A DNA stretch of 64,000 nucleotides from JAXDMK01 sp963790325 (lineage in GTDB: Bacteria; Actinomycetota; Acidimicrobiia; Acidimicrobiales; AC-14). The DNA lies in assembly GCA_963790325.1 (NCBI GenBank), contig CAWBNY010000003.1, positions 1,550,001 to 1,614,000 on the forward strand, read 5' to 3'. The translations under genes were made by a program, and so were the position numbers. The number at the start of each line of letters is the position of its first letter. Position 1 is the stretch's first letter. The notes under the pieces were generated by a model that was not told where the DNA came from, did no database searches, and saw nothing but the letters and a program-made list of their open reading frames with translations. Of this stretch, positions 24,126-35,224 are shown one piece after another.

Positions 24126-24932
24126 GTGACCTTCGACCCCGGCAAGGTGGCCGCCGTCTTCGGACGGGCCGCCGCCGCCTACGACACCGTCATCCCCTTC
24201 TTCACCACCTTCGGCGCCCGGCTGGTGGAGGCGGCGGCCCTCGACCTCGGAGACCGGGTCCTCGACGTGGGCTCCGGTCGGGGCGCCACCCTCCTCCCCG
24301 CCTCGGTGGCGGTGGGGCCGACGGGCCGGGTGGTGGGCGTCGATCTGGCCGAGGAGATGGTCGTTCTCCTGGGCGCCGACCTGGAGGCGGCCGGCATCGA
24401 CAACGCCACGGTCCGGTCGGGCAACGTGGAGGCCCTCGACATCGAGGCCGCCACGTTCGACGTCGCCCTCTGCCAGATGGTGCTCCACCTCGTACCCGAG
24501 CCGGAGACGGCCGCGGCCGAGCTCTTCCGGGTGCTCGTGCCGGGCGGGCGGTGCGTGGCGTCGGTCCCCTCCGGCAGCCCGGGGTGGGACTTCATGGGCG
24601 AGATCTACGCCCGGTTCGGCCCCCGGGCCGTGCGCCCGATGGATCTCCCCTTCCGGCGCGACTTCGACTTGCCGGCCACCGTCGCCGGCGCCGGCTTCGA
24701 GATCGTCGACGACCGGCAGGTGGAGGCCGAGTTCCACTTCCCCGACGAGCAGGCGCACTGGGACTGGGGCTGGTCGCACGGCTTCCGCGCCCTCTACGAG
24801 GTCCTGACCCCCGACGACCTGGAGGCCATGCGGGAGGCGACCTTCGCCGCCCTGGCCACCCGGCGGACGGCGGAGGGGATCCCCCTCACCCAGCAGGTCC
24901 GGATGGTTACGGGCCGCCGACCGCCCGGCTGA
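24126..24932 (+). CDS. Class I SAM-dependent methyltransferase
   Basis: A 268-residue methyltransferase of the UbiE/Methyltransf_11 type. Motif I is VLDVGSGRGATLLPAS, the acidic residue after strand 2 is in VVGVDLAEEMV, and the post-motif region FDVALCQMVLHLVPEPE and FRVLVPGGRCVASVPSG are all in place. The acceptor cannot be predicted. Start GTG 24126 has no obvious Shine-Dalgarno sequence, so a leaderless transcript is possible. Confidence 0.88.
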   Translation: MTFDPGKVAAVFGRAAAAYDTVIPFFTTFGARLVEAAALDLGDRVLDVGSGRGATLLPASVAVGPTGRVVGVDLAEEMVVLLGADLEAAGIDNATVRSGNVEALDIEAATFDVALCQMVLHLVPEPETAAAELFRVLVPGGRCVASVPSGSPGWDFMGEIYARFGPRAVRPMDLPFRRDFDLPATVAGAGFEIVDDRQVEAEFHFPDEQAHWDWGWSHGFRALYEVLTPDDLEAMREATFAALATRRTAEGIPLTQQVRMVTGRRPPG

Positions 24933-24967
24933 GCGGCGCCGGACCGGTGCTGCCCCCCTCCTTGCGG

Positions 24968-24973
24968 CAAGAT
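24968..24973 (+). promoter_or_regulatory. Possible -10 box of a leaderless promoter (rhodanese gene)
   Basis: CAAGAT ends 6 nt before the ATG at 24980, the correct spacing for transcription to begin at the start codon. The same AAGAT box precedes the starts at 30178 and 55963. Confidence 0.35.
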
Positions 24974-24979
24974 CACCCC

Positions 24980-25384
24980 ATGGCCACGTCCCGGATCGAC
25001 GAGCTGCTGGCCGACGTCCGCCGCCGGCTCCCCCGCCGCCCGACCGCCGACGAGCTGCCCGCCCTCCGCGCTCGGGGGGCGCTGCTGGTCGACATCCGGC
25101 CGGTCGAGCAGCGGGCCCGGGACGGGGAGTTGGACGGGGCGGTCGTGGTCGACCGCAACGTCCTCGAGTGGCGCCTCGACCCCTCGTCGCCCCACCGCAT
25201 CCCCGAGGCCACCGGCACCGACCTCGAGGTGGTGGTCGTCTGCAACGAGGGGTACGCCTCCAGCCTGGCCGCCCTCAGCCTGCAGCAGCTCGGCTTCCAC
25301 CGGGCCACCGACCTCGACGGCGGCATCCGGGCGGTGATCCACCGGGCGACCGTGACCGGGACACCCGGTCTACCCTCGGAGTGA
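24980..25384 (+). CDS. Rhodanese-like domain protein
   Basis: A 134-residue single rhodanese domain. The CDC25-like body reads ALLVDIRPVEQRARDGEL, the substrate strand GAVVVDRNVLEWRLDP, and the active-site loop VVVVCNEGYASSLAA with the catalytic Cys. Such proteins transfer sulfur or act as redox/persulfide handlers. There is no recognisable Shine-Dalgarno sequence; a -10 box lies exactly at leaderless spacing. Its TGA overlaps the PAC2 ATG, so the two are co-translated. Confidence 0.9.
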   Translation: MATSRIDELLADVRRRLPRRPTADELPALRARGALLVDIRPVEQRARDGELDGAVVVDRNVLEWRLDPSSPHRIPEATGTDLEVVVVCNEGYASSLAALSLQQLGFHRATDLDGGIRAVIHRATVTGTPGLPSE

Positions 25385-26238
25385 TGGACCACGTGTTGTG
25401 GCAGTCCCGCCCCAGCTTGCGGCGGCCCGTGCTGCTGGCCGCCTTCGAGGGGTGGAACGACGCCGGCGACGCCGCCTCCTCCGCCGTCCGCTACCTGCGC
25501 GACCGGTGGCAGGCCGAGCCCTTCGCCACCATCGACCCGGAGGACTTCTTCGACTTCTCGTCCACCCGGCCCCACGTCCGGCTCAACGACGACCTCGTCC
25601 GGGAGATCTCGTGGCCGTCGAACGAGCTGTCGGCGACGGCGCTGCCGGGCACCTCCCGCGACGTGATCGTCCTCCTCGGCACCGAGCCCCAGCTCAAGTG
25701 GCGGACGTTCACCACCGAGCTGGTGGCGGTGGCGACCTCCCTCGGTGTGGAGCTGGTGGTCACCCTGGGGGCGCTGCTGGCCGACGTGGCCCACACCCGC
25801 CCCGTCCGGGTCACCGGCACCGCCGCCGACAACGAACTGGTGCAGCGGCTGGGCCTCACCCGGTCAACCTACGAGGGCCCCACCGGGATCGTCGGCGTCC
25901 TCCACGAGGCGTTCGGCCGGGCCGAGATCCCCTCCGCCTCGCTGTGGGCGGCGGTGCCCCACTACGTGGCCGCCACCCCGTCGCCCAAGGCGTCGCTGGC
26001 TCTGGTCGAACGGGCCGCCCGCCTGCTGTCGACCTCGCTGTTCACCGCCGACCTCCAGGTCATGGCCGCCGACTACGAGCGCCAGGTGAGCGAGGTGGTC
26101 GACAGCGACGACGACGTGGCCGCCTACGTCCGCCGGTTGGAAGACCACGCCGACGACCCCGACGAGGACGGCCGGCTGGAGCTGATGTCGGGCGACGCCC
26201 TGGCCGACGAGCTGGAGCGCTTTCTCCGCGACCAGTAG
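25384..26238 (+). CDS. PAC2 family protein
   Basis: A 284-residue protein of the PAC2 (proteasome assembly chaperone 2) family found throughout actinobacteria. Family features include RPVLLAAFEGWNDAGDAASSAVRYL, split here as RPVLLAAFEGWNDAGD and AASSAVRYL, then DVIVLLGTEPQLKWRTF, VTLGALLADVAHTRPVRVTG and LWAAVPHYVAATPSPKA. Actinobacterial members may help proteasome assembly, but this is not shown; no proteasome genes are in the window. ATG 25384 overlaps the rhodanese stop. Confidence 0.92.
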   Translation: MDHVLWQSRPSLRRPVLLAAFEGWNDAGDAASSAVRYLRDRWQAEPFATIDPEDFFDFSSTRPHVRLNDDLVREISWPSNELSATALPGTSRDVIVLLGTEPQLKWRTFTTELVAVATSLGVELVVTLGALLADVAHTRPVRVTGTAADNELVQRLGLTRSTYEGPTGIVGVLHEAFGRAEIPSASLWAAVPHYVAATPSPKASLALVERAARLLSTSLFTADLQVMAADYERQVSEVVDSDDDVAAYVRRLEDHADDPDEDGRLELMSGDALADELERFLRDQ

Positions 26239-26315
26239 CCGAGCCCCCTCCCGGACCCTCCCCGACGGGCGGTGCCCGGCCCTGGGGCCGAGTCGGGCTC
26301 TCCTGGACGACCGCC

Positions 26316-26352
26316 GGGCGGCGGCGGCCGCGGCGGCGGCGGCGGCGGCGGC
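26316..26352. repeat. GGC triplet run between convergent genes
   Basis: About twelve GGC triplets with a single CCGCGG interruption lie between the PAC2 stop and the stop of the M1 peptidase gene. No gene crosses it; it may stall or terminate converging transcription. Confidence 0.6.
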
Positions 26353-26384
26353 TGCGAGCGGCGGCGGGCGGGGAGAACCTCGGC

Positions 26385-27809
26385 CTACGGGTTGATGCCG
26401 TAGGTGGCGAAGGTCTCGGCCGCGTCGGGGAAGACAGCTGAGGCGGCGGCCACCAGGTCGGCCGGTTGGGCGATGCGGTGGGCGTTCTGGGCGACGTAGA
26501 CGCGCAGGGCGCAGTCGACCAGGTCGGGGGGGCCGAGGGCGGCCAGCGCCTGGGCTCCCTGGGTGTAGACGCCGTCCTGGTAGAGCAGCGGGCGGAGGGT
26601 CCAGAACGACATGGGCTCGCCCAGGCGGCCCTCGGCCTGGCGGGGGATGTCGACGTCGGCGTAGACGGCCAGCGTCTCGGAGTGGCGGGCCTCGGCGTAG
26701 GTGGCCAGACCCTCGTCGAGCCACGGGTCGCGGCCCTGGTCGTTGCCCACCAGGCCGTAGAACCACATGTGGCCGATCTCGTGGGTGGTGATGTCCCCCT
26801 CGGTGAAGGGCCCCTGCATGACGTGGGACGGGTACTCGATGCCGCCCCCCAGGCCCGGGGTCAGGGCCAGGGAGAACGTCGGCCACGGGTAGGCGCCGTA
26901 GCGGGTGCCGAAGTCCTCGAGGACGGCCACCACCTGGTCGAGGAAGGCCCCGGCGTCGCCCGGGACCCCGAGATGGACCCCGACCGTGACCTCCACCGGG
27001 TTCGGCGCGTGGGCGACCGCGGTGGCGGCGTCGGTGAACAGGCCGATGGAGACGGCCACGTCCCGCATGGCGGTGGCCACGAAGTGGTTCGAGCCCGCTT
27101 CCGTCCGCTGGCCGCTGGCCAGCACCTGGTAAGGGTCCGGGACGGTGACGGTGAGGTCGAAGTCGGCCGTGGGCGCGGTGGAGGCCTCGGCGAAGTCACC
27201 CACCGCCGCCTCCCTCGCCCATCCGACGCCCGGCTCCCACGGGAGGATGGGGAAGAACGAGCCCAGGCGCATCGAGTCCCCCTCCCGGGAGAGGCGGTCG
27301 TTGGCCGGGCCGGGGATGCTGAGGGTCCACGGCAGGGCGATGTCGACGGTGGCGCCGGCCGCGATCGTGCGCCCGGGATCGACGACGAGGGTGGTGCGGT
27401 CGACCCGCTCCGACGGCGCCGGCTGCCCGTCGACGGTGACGTCGCCGGTGTCGAGGCGGGTGCCGCCGAGGGCGGGGCGGGGGCCGTTGGGCCACAGGCG
27501 GAGGACGAGCTCGGCGACGGGCAGGTCGGGGGTGAAGGCCACCTCAACGGTGCCGCTGACCGTACCCGCGGCAGGGTCGACGTCGGCGGTGACCACGTAC
27601 TTCGGCCGGTCGGGACGGGGCTCGGCCCGGGCCGGGATCGTCGGGCAGGCGTCGGTGCCGGCCAAGGGCAGGGACGGAGCGGGGGCGGCCGGCTCGGTGC
27701 CCGGGGCGGCCGTCGGCGGGGGCGGCGCGGTGTAGTCGCGTCCTCCGCAGGCGACGAGGGTCAGAGGGAGGAGGACGCCCGCCACCAGGCGGAGGGGGCG
27801 CCGGCTCAC
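26385..27809 (-). CDS. Lipoprotein M1-family (gluzincin) metallopeptidase
   Basis: A 474-residue secreted enzyme. The N-terminus is a lipoprotein signal peptide with lipobox LVACGG, followed by a Pro/Ala/Thr-rich linker (about 25-60). The M1 N-terminal beta-domain includes VVTADVDPAAGTVSGTVEVAF. The exopeptidase loop is LGGGIEYPSHVM (G-x-M-E-N equivalent), and the zinc site is HEIGH (His343, Glu344, His347) with Glu366 in WLDEGLATY, the correct 18-residue spacing. The ERAP-like C-terminal domain is short, as in stand-alone bacterial M1 lipoproteins. It should act outside the membrane on peptides. Confidence 0.92.
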   Translation of the reverse strand: MSRRPLRLVAGVLLPLTLVACGGRDYTAPPPPTAAPGTEPAAPAPSLPLAGTDACPTIPARAEPRPDRPKYVVTADVDPAAGTVSGTVEVAFTPDLPVAELVLRLWPNGPRPALGGTRLDTGDVTVDGQPAPSERVDRTTLVVDPGRTIAAGATVDIALPWTLSIPGPANDRLSREGDSMRLGSFFPILPWEPGVGWAREAAVGDFAEASTAPTADFDLTVTVPDPYQVLASGQRTEAGSNHFVATAMRDVAVSIGLFTDAATAVAHAPNPVEVTVGVHLGVPGDAGAFLDQVVAVLEDFGTRYGAYPWPTFSLALTPGLGGGIEYPSHVMQGPFTEGDITTHEIGHMWFYGLVGNDQGRDPWLDEGLATYAEARHSETLAVYADVDIPRQAEGRLGEPMSFWTLRPLLYQDGVYTQGAQALAALGPPDLVDCALRVYVAQNAHRIAQPADLVAAASAVFPDAAETFATYGINP

Positions 27810-27847
27810 AGGTCCATAGTGGCAGCGGGGGCGGGCAGACTGAGGTC

Positions 27848-28326
27848 ATGTCCCCCCAGGTGCCGACGTGCGTGTGGAAGGTGTCCGCCGAGCTGATCGT
27901 CGCCCTCGACGAGCGCTTCGGTCCGCCGGTGGACGCCTACGTCAACGGCTCCCAGGTGTGGTTGCGGGACGACGGCCCGGGCGGAGCCACCGTCGAGTGG
28001 CGCCTCCACCCGGTGGCCGGCTACCGGCGCCCGTCGGGGATGGGGACCTACGAGGTCTTCGACGAGGTGTCGGCTGCCCTGGGCGCGGGCTCGGCGCCGG
28101 TGGCCGCGCCCGAGACCCTGTGGGACGGGCTGGAGGCGTTCGCCGCCTACGGGGACGAGGTCGAGCCGGCGGTGCTGGCGGCGGCGTGCACCGCCGCCCT
28201 CGGCCGGGCTCCCGACGCGGCCGGCCTGGCCGACCACCAGGGCATCGGCGACGCGTGGGAGCGCTCGGGCGGGACGGTGTCGATCGTGGCCGCCCTGATC
28301 GAGCAGCTCACGGGCCCGCCCGGCGA

Positions 28327-28330
<4 letters not shown>
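27848..28330 (+). CDS. Conserved-looking hypothetical protein
   Basis: I do not recognise this 160-residue protein. It is soluble, with a basic/aromatic N-terminal half (TCVWKVSAELIVALDERFG, QVWLRDDGPGGATVEWRLHP, YRRPSGMGTYEVFDEV) and an Ala-rich helical C-terminal half. Codon use is typical of the region. Its stop codon overlaps the stop of the convergent NTF2-like gene in a four-base CTAG. Confidence 0.65.
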
Positions 28331-29352
<1,022 letters not shown>

Positions 29353-29376
29353 GAAGGCGACCTCCTGGGGACGCAG

Positions 29377-30108
29377 TTACGGTAGTTCGTCGTTCCCCGT
29401 GCCGCCGGACTCGGCGCTCCGCCAGAGCGGTCGGCGGGGCTGATCGAACAGCACCTCCACCGGCTCGCCCCGGATCGCCTCGAAGGCGGGCACCAGCCAC
29501 CGGCCGGCCCCGGCCAGCGCCTCGGGCAGTGACCCCTCGGCGAACCACCCGACGTCGCGGCACTCGAGGGGATGGGCCTTGAGCTCGCCCCCGACCACCC
29601 GGCAGTGGAAGACCAGCGAGTACAACGGGATGCGCGTGAACCCGAGACGCATCCCGTCGAGGACGGCGATGAGCCGGACCGGCTCGACCAGGATCCCCGT
29701 CTCCTCCGACACCTCCTTCACCGCCACCTCGGCCGGCGAGTAGCCGACGTCGGCCCACCCGGTCGGGTACAACCACATCCCGGAGTCGGCCCGCTGGACC
29801 AGGAGGATCTCCCCGGCGTCGTTGCCCACGACCGCCCCGATGGCCACCTTCGGCGTCACGTACCCGGCCACGCCCTGCCCGAGGTGGGCCAGCCACTCCT
29901 CCACCAGCGCCTCGGGATCGAGGTGGTGACCGGCCGCGACGCGGATGTCGGCGGCCACCCGGAGCACCTCCTCGAACCGCTCCCGCTCGTAGAGGCTGTC
30001 GGTGAACCCGAGCCCGGTGCGGGCGATGCCGGCCAGGGCCTCGCTCCATCGCAGCAGGTCGGGGCGGGCGACACGATTGCCGGAGACCCGATTCTGGGAG
30101 ACCCCCAT
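29377..30108 (-). CDS. Nudix hydrolase with N-terminal Nudix-associated helical domain
   Basis: A 243-residue protein. Residues about 15-70 match the N-terminal helical domain of nucleoside-diphosphate Nudix hydrolases (LRWSEALAGIARTGLGFTDS, YERERFEEVLRVAADI). The Nudix box is WADVGYSPAEVAVKEVSEETGI, split as WADVGYSPAEV and AVKEVSEETGI: the metal-binding EExG pattern is intact while the usual RE is KE. These enzymes hydrolyse nucleoside diphosphate-linked moieties such as ADP-ribose. Start ATG 30108 follows GAGAGGGA. It is upstream of, and probably co-transcribed with, the NTF2-like gene. Confidence 0.9.
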   Translation of the reverse strand: MGVSQNRVSGNRVARPDLLRWSEALAGIARTGLGFTDSLYERERFEEVLRVAADIRVAAGHHLDPEALVEEWLAHLGQGVAGYVTPKVAIGAVVGNDAGEILLVQRADSGMWLYPTGWADVGYSPAEVAVKEVSEETGILVEPVRLIAVLDGMRLGFTRIPLYSLVFHCRVVGGELKAHPLECRDVGWFAEGSLPEALAGAGRWLVPAFEAIRGEPVEVLFDQPRRPLWRSAESGGTGNDELP

Positions 30109-30163
30109 GCCGGCGTCCCTCTCGCTCACCGCCGCCGACCCTACCGTCCGGCCCCCGATCTGC

Positions 30164-30169
30164 GAAGAT
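30164..30169 (+). promoter_or_regulatory. Possible -10 box before the 60-residue Cys protein gene
   Basis: GAAGAT lies 8 nt before the GTG at 30178 and there is no Shine-Dalgarno sequence between. It resembles the boxes at 24968 and 55952. Confidence 0.3.
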
Positions 30170-30177
30170 GGCTCCTC

Positions 30178-30360
30178 GTGAGCGTCAAGGCCGACTGCCG
30201 CCACTACTCCCGCCGGTCGCTCCCGTCGGGCGACGCCGTGGAACGGTGCCGGCTCGACATGGCCGAGCAGGCCCCCTTCGCCTGCCCCGACGACTGCCTG
30301 TTCTTCGAGCCCCGCCCCATCAGCGACACCGGCTGGCACCGCCCCAGCGACCGCCGCTAA
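30178..30360 (+). CDS. Small four-cysteine protein
   Basis: A 60-residue protein starting at GTG 30178: SVKADCRHYSRRSLPSGD, then ERCRLDMAEQAPFACPDDC, then LFFEPRPISDTGWHR. Four Cys in a C-x(17-18)-C-x(13)-C-x3-C pattern suggest a zinc knuckle or other metal site. I do not know the family. Support for a real gene is the Cys spacing, a promoter-like -10 at near-leaderless distance, and the neat fit between the divergent Nudix gene and the convergent gene, whose stop overlaps its own. Confidence 0.6.
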   Translation: MSVKADCRHYSRRSLPSGDAVERCRLDMAEQAPFACPDDCLFFEPRPISDTGWHRPSDRR

Positions 30361-30662
30361 TCGGCGGCGGCGAGCAGCTCGCTCAGCTGGGCGAAGAACG
30401 CGGAGCGGGGCAGGACCACGTCGCAGCCGGCGGCCTGGGCCGCGGCCATGAGGGCGGGCTCGGTGTGGCGGGCGAAGCCGATGACCCGGGCCGACACCGA
30501 CGCCAGCACCTCCAACACCCCCGGGCGCATCAGGTCGACCACCACCAGGTCGGCCTCCACGCCCGCCAGGCCGTCGGGCCGGTTCACGAAGGTGACGTCG
30601 CCCGCCCCCGCCACCTTGGACCGGTCGATCAGGTCGGGGACGTAGGCCACGATCTTGCTCAT
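30357..30662 (-). CDS. Small alpha/beta protein, unknown function
   Basis: A 101-residue protein with alternating strands and helices: KIVAYVPDLIDRSKV, ADLVVVDLMRPGVLEVLA, ARVIGFARHTEPALMAAA and CDVVLPRSAFFAQLSELL. The pattern resembles a receiver/flavodoxin-like fold with an Asp after strand three (VVVDL), but the full phosphoacceptor set is not evident. The ATG overlaps the stop of the upstream 160-residue protein gene (ATGA), so the two are coupled. Confidence 0.72.
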   Translation of the reverse strand: MSKIVAYVPDLIDRSKVAGAGDVTFVNRPDGLAGVEADLVVVDLMRPGVLEVLASVSARVIGFARHTEPALMAAAQAAGCDVVLPRSAFFAQLSELLAAAD

Positions 30663-31141
30663 CCGACCACCTCGGCCCCGTTCGACGGGGGGCGGCGGTG
30701 ACGGCGGAGGTGCTCGTAGGCCTTGGCCGCCCCCCAGACGATCCCGGGTTCCGTCAGTCGCGGGTCGACGTCGGCGAAGGCGGCCGGGGACAGGTCGTAG
30801 ACGTCGTCGGGGAACAGCCGCATCCGCACATCGTCGCGCGCCGGCGCCGGCTCCACGCCCGCCCGGCGGAGGACCTCGGTCGGGTAGCGCACCGCCTCCC
30901 GCAGAAGGGCGAGGGGCGTCGTGGCCTGGTCGTCGATGTCGGCCGCCAGCAGCCTCCGGACCGCCGTTCCCACCTCCGCCGCCGCCCGCCGGCCCGCGGC
31001 CTCCGCCTCTGCGGTCACCGACCGGTCGGCCCCGACCCCCGCCGTGGCCAGCGCCGTCGCCACCGCCCGCTCCACCCAGCCGGGCAGGACGTCCTCGATG
31101 GCGGCGGCCAGCGCGGCTGCGGGTTCGTCCACGGGCTCCAT
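30659..31141 (-). CDS. Hypothetical protein, helical
   Basis: A 160-residue, mostly helical protein without membrane segments. The C-terminal block WGAAKAYEHLRRHRR and the VYDLSPAAFADVDPRLTEPG segment look like conserved motifs, but I do not recognise the family. It is translationally coupled to the downstream small alpha/beta protein and divergent from the DUF427 gene with about 20 bp between starts. Confidence 0.7.
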   Translation of the reverse strand: MEPVDEPAAALAAAIEDVLPGWVERAVATALATAGVGADRSVTAEAEAAGRRAAAEVGTAVRRLLAADIDDQATTPLALLREAVRYPTEVLRRAGVEPAPARDDVRMRLFPDDVYDLSPAAFADVDPRLTEPGIVWGAAKAYEHLRRHRRPPSNGAEVVG

Positions 31142-31162
31142 GGTGCCGGATACTGGGTTGCC

Positions 31163-31657
31163 ATGAAGCCGAAGCCCACGCCCCCCGGTCCCGGACAGGA
31201 ATCAGTCTGGGACTATCCCCGCCCGCCCCGCATGGAGGCGGTCGACGCGGAGGTGGAGATCTTCTTCGCCGGCCTGTCGATCGCCTACACCGACGCCCCC
31301 CTGCGGGTGCTCGAGACCAGCCACCCGCCCGTCTACTACGTCCCCCCCGACGCCATCGACGAGGGCGTCCTCGAGCCCACCGACACCACGTCGTTCTGCG
31401 AGTACAAGGGCCGGGCCCGGTACTTCGACCTGGTCGTGGGCGACCAGCGCTCCAAGGACGCGGCCTGGGCCTACGACGAGCCGCTCCCCGGCTACGAGCA
31501 GCTGGCCGGCTACGTCGCCTTCTTCCCGGCCCGGGTGGAGACCGCCCTCCTCGACGGCGAGGCGGTGCAGCCCCAGCCGGGCAACTTCTACGGCGGCTGG
31601 ATCACCACTGCTGTCGTCGGCCCCTTCAAGGGACTCCCCGGCACCTCCGGCTGGTGA
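31163..31657 (+). CDS. DUF427 family protein
   Basis: A 164-residue DUF427 protein. The domain is recognised by VWDYPRPPRMEAVDAEVEIFF, split as VWDYPRPPRM and EAVDAEVEIFF, LRVLETSHPPVYYVPPDAI, TSFCEYKGRARYFDLVVG and PGYEQLAGYVAFFPARVE. The biochemical role is not settled. ATG 31163 has no clear ribosome site and a TACT box 10 nt earlier. A 37-bp dispersed repeat begins 15 nt after its stop. Confidence 0.9.
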   Translation: MKPKPTPPGPGQESVWDYPRPPRMEAVDAEVEIFFAGLSIAYTDAPLRVLETSHPPVYYVPPDAIDEGVLEPTDTTSFCEYKGRARYFDLVVGDQRSKDAAWAYDEPLPGYEQLAGYVAFFPARVETALLDGEAVQPQPGNFYGGWITTAVVGPFKGLPGTSGW

Positions 31658-31672
31658 CCGGCGGCGACTGAT

Positions 31673-31709
31673 CCGCGCCATTACACCGCCCAGGGGGCAA
31701 CCGCGCGGA
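31673..31709. repeat. 37-bp dispersed repeat, copy 1 (downstream of DUF427)
   Basis: This stretch starts CCGCGCCATTACACC and ends AGGGGGCAACCGCGCGGA. It matches 48345-48381 at 31 of 37 positions with no gaps, including 18 consecutive identical bases. CCGCGC and GCGCGG at the ends are inverted complements. The remaining intergenic DNA up to 31733 shows nothing else. Confidence 0.85.
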
Positions 31710-31733
31710 CGGATCGGCCCCGGCATCCGCCAC

Positions 31734-32309
31734 TCAGAGTTGGACCGACCGGCCGGCCAGCTCGGTCGGCACCCGGTCGACGTCGCAGGTCAGGCGGAGG
31801 CGGCCGGGGAGGATCTCGGTCCCGCTCAGGCACCCCACCAGGGGCAGCGGCGGGAGGTCGACCGCCGGCAACGACCGCCCGGCCGCCTCGATGACCAGCG
31901 TCGATCCCTCGATCCGGGCCGACACCGGCACCAGCGTGCCGCCCACCCGCGCCCGAGCCCGCCCGTCCTCCAGCACCAGCGTCATCCCCACCAGCCGGGA
32001 GATCTCGTCGCCCGAGATCTCGACGACCGCCGTCCCCCGGCCGATGCCCGCCAGCGCCAGCCGACGATCCTGCACCAGCGAGTCGCGGTCGATGCGCACC
32101 GACCGCAGCCGCACGCCGACGGAGGCGAACGTGACCCCCCGCACCGTGAGATCGCGCACCGAGACGTCGACCTGGGAGATCGTCCCCGAGGTCAGCAACC
32201 GCCCGAGGAAGGGGAACGACGAGATCGACGCGGACACCGGGCCGCCGGCGTCGACCCGGGACGCCACCCGGTCCCGTAGCTGGTCCTCGGCGATGCCCCG
32301 CGCCGCCAC
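31734..32309 (-). CDS. DUF2993 (LmeA-like) protein; true start unclear
   Basis: At least 191 residues of a DUF2993 protein, a family of exported phospholipid-binding proteins with mycobacterial LmeA as the characterised member. Typical segments are RVDAGGPVSASISSFPFLGR, DVSVRDLTVRGVTFASVGVR and PGRLRLTCDVDRVP. In the same frame upstream of GTG 32309 lies a clear membrane/signal segment LRKLFLLFLLVVVGALVAAD (about 32370-32310), but between it and the preceding in-frame TAG there is no ATG, GTG or TTG. So either a rare start codon is used, the exported form has lost its start, or there is an assembly error. Confidence 0.8.
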   Translation of the reverse strand: MAARGIAEDQLRDRVASRVDAGGPVSASISSFPFLGRLLTSGTISQVDVSVRDLTVRGVTFASVGVRLRSVRIDRDSLVQDRRLALAGIGRGTAVVEISGDEISRLVGMTLVLEDGRARARVGGTLVPVSARIEGSTLVIEAAGRSLPAVDLPPLPLVGCLSGTEILPGRLRLTCDVDRVPTELAGRSVQL

Positions 32310-32408
32310 GTCGGCCGCGACCAGCGCGCCGACGACGACCAGCAGGAAGAGGAGGAAGAGCTTGCGGAGGACGGGTGTGGTCTAGCCGAGAATCGGCGCT
32401 CGACCCAG

Positions 32409-32648
32409 TCAGGATTCGACGACGTCGCCGAGATGGCTCACCTCGACGCCCTCCTCCGCCAGCCAGGCCAGGGCCTTGTCGACGGAGTCGGGCTCACCGG
32501 TGAGCTCACACACGATCCAACCGAAATCGTCCTCGATGTTGGCCCGGCGGATGTTGGGCAGGACCTCGAACATCCGGTCGAGCCGGCCCAGAAGGGGCTG
32601 CTTGATCAGCTGCTCGGGGAACGTGAGCTTGACCCGGACGCTGGCCAT
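32409..32648 (-). CDS. NIL-domain protein
   Basis: A 79-residue ferredoxin-like fold matching the NIL domain (RVKLTFPEQLIKQPLLGRL, ANIEDDFGWIVCELTG, VDKALAWLAEEGVEVSHL), named for its N-I-L signature and known from the C-terminus of MetN and some ferredoxins. Here it stands alone and may bind a small ligand such as an amino acid. It is divergent from dnaK. Confidence 0.85.
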   Translation of the reverse strand: MASVRVKLTFPEQLIKQPLLGRLDRMFEVLPNIRRANIEDDFGWIVCELTGEPDSVDKALAWLAEEGVEVSHLGDVVES

Positions 32649-32730
32649 CAGGCGGGAAGCATGACATCTCGGGACGGAGCGTGCCGCGTCCACTAGCACC
32701 ACCGGTGGGAATAGCGTGCACTCGTCCGTC

Positions 32731-32751
32731 CTTGATAAGGATCGACTCAAG
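32731..32751. promoter_or_regulatory. HAIR element (HspR operator) upstream of dnaK
   Basis: CTTGATA-N7-ACTCAAG matches the HspR-associated inverted repeat CTTGAGT-N7-ACTCAAG at 12 of 14 arm positions and lies about 50 bp before the dnaK start. A TTGATA inside the left arm may double as the -35 box. The hspR gene is in the same operon, giving autoregulation. Confidence 0.88.
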
Positions 32752-32801
32752 TTTGCTACGGTCGTCCTGTCATAACTCGGTAGTTCGGGAGGAAAGAACT
32801 C

Positions 32802-34648
<1,847 letters not shown>

Positions 34649-34652
<4 letters not shown>

Positions 34653-35212
34653 GCGACGTGCGCGACCCGAAGTCGAAGCCGAAGTCGCCGGCCGAGGAGC
34701 CGCCCTCGGCCGCCGACGCACCGCCGGCGACCCCGGCCCCCGAGGAGGGGGCCGATGTCGCCGCGGGTGACGACGACCTGGCCGAGACGGTGCTGAGCGA
34801 CCTCGACGTCCTCGCCGCCGAGCGCGACGACTACTACGACCAGCTCCTCCGCACCCGGGCCGACTTCGACAACTACCGCAAGCGGATGCTCAAGCAGCAG
34901 ACCGAGCACCTCGAGCGGGCCAACGAGGGTCTGATCGCCAAGCTCCTCGAGGTCCTCGACGTGCTCGACGGGGCCACCGCCCACGGCGCCGGCTTCGAGC
35001 AGGTGGGTGCCCGCCTGGTGGGCGTCCTGGAGAAGGAGGGCCTGGAGCGCATCGACCCCGCCGGCCGCGAGTTCGACCCCAACGAGGCCGACGCCGTCGC
35101 CCACGACGATGCCGACTCCGACGGAGTCCAGGTCGTGTCGGCCGTCCTCCGTCCCGGCTACCGCTGGAAGGGTCGGGTCCTGCGGCCGGCGATGGTGAAG
35201 GTGAAGGGGTAG
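34649..35212 (+). CDS. grpE: Nucleotide exchange factor GrpE
   Basis: A 187-residue GrpE. An unstructured Pro/Glu/Ala-rich N-terminus (about 1-45) is followed by the long dimerising helix (LDVLAAERDDYYDQLLRTRADF, split as LDVLAAERDDYYDQL and LRTRADFDNYRKRM) and the beta-domain contacting DnaK (GREFDPNEADAV, VVSAVLRPGYRWKGRVLRPA). GrpE releases ADP from DnaK and can serve as a thermosensor. The GTG start overlaps the dnaK stop. Confidence 0.97.
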
Positions 35213-35224
35213 GGACCGGGCTCC

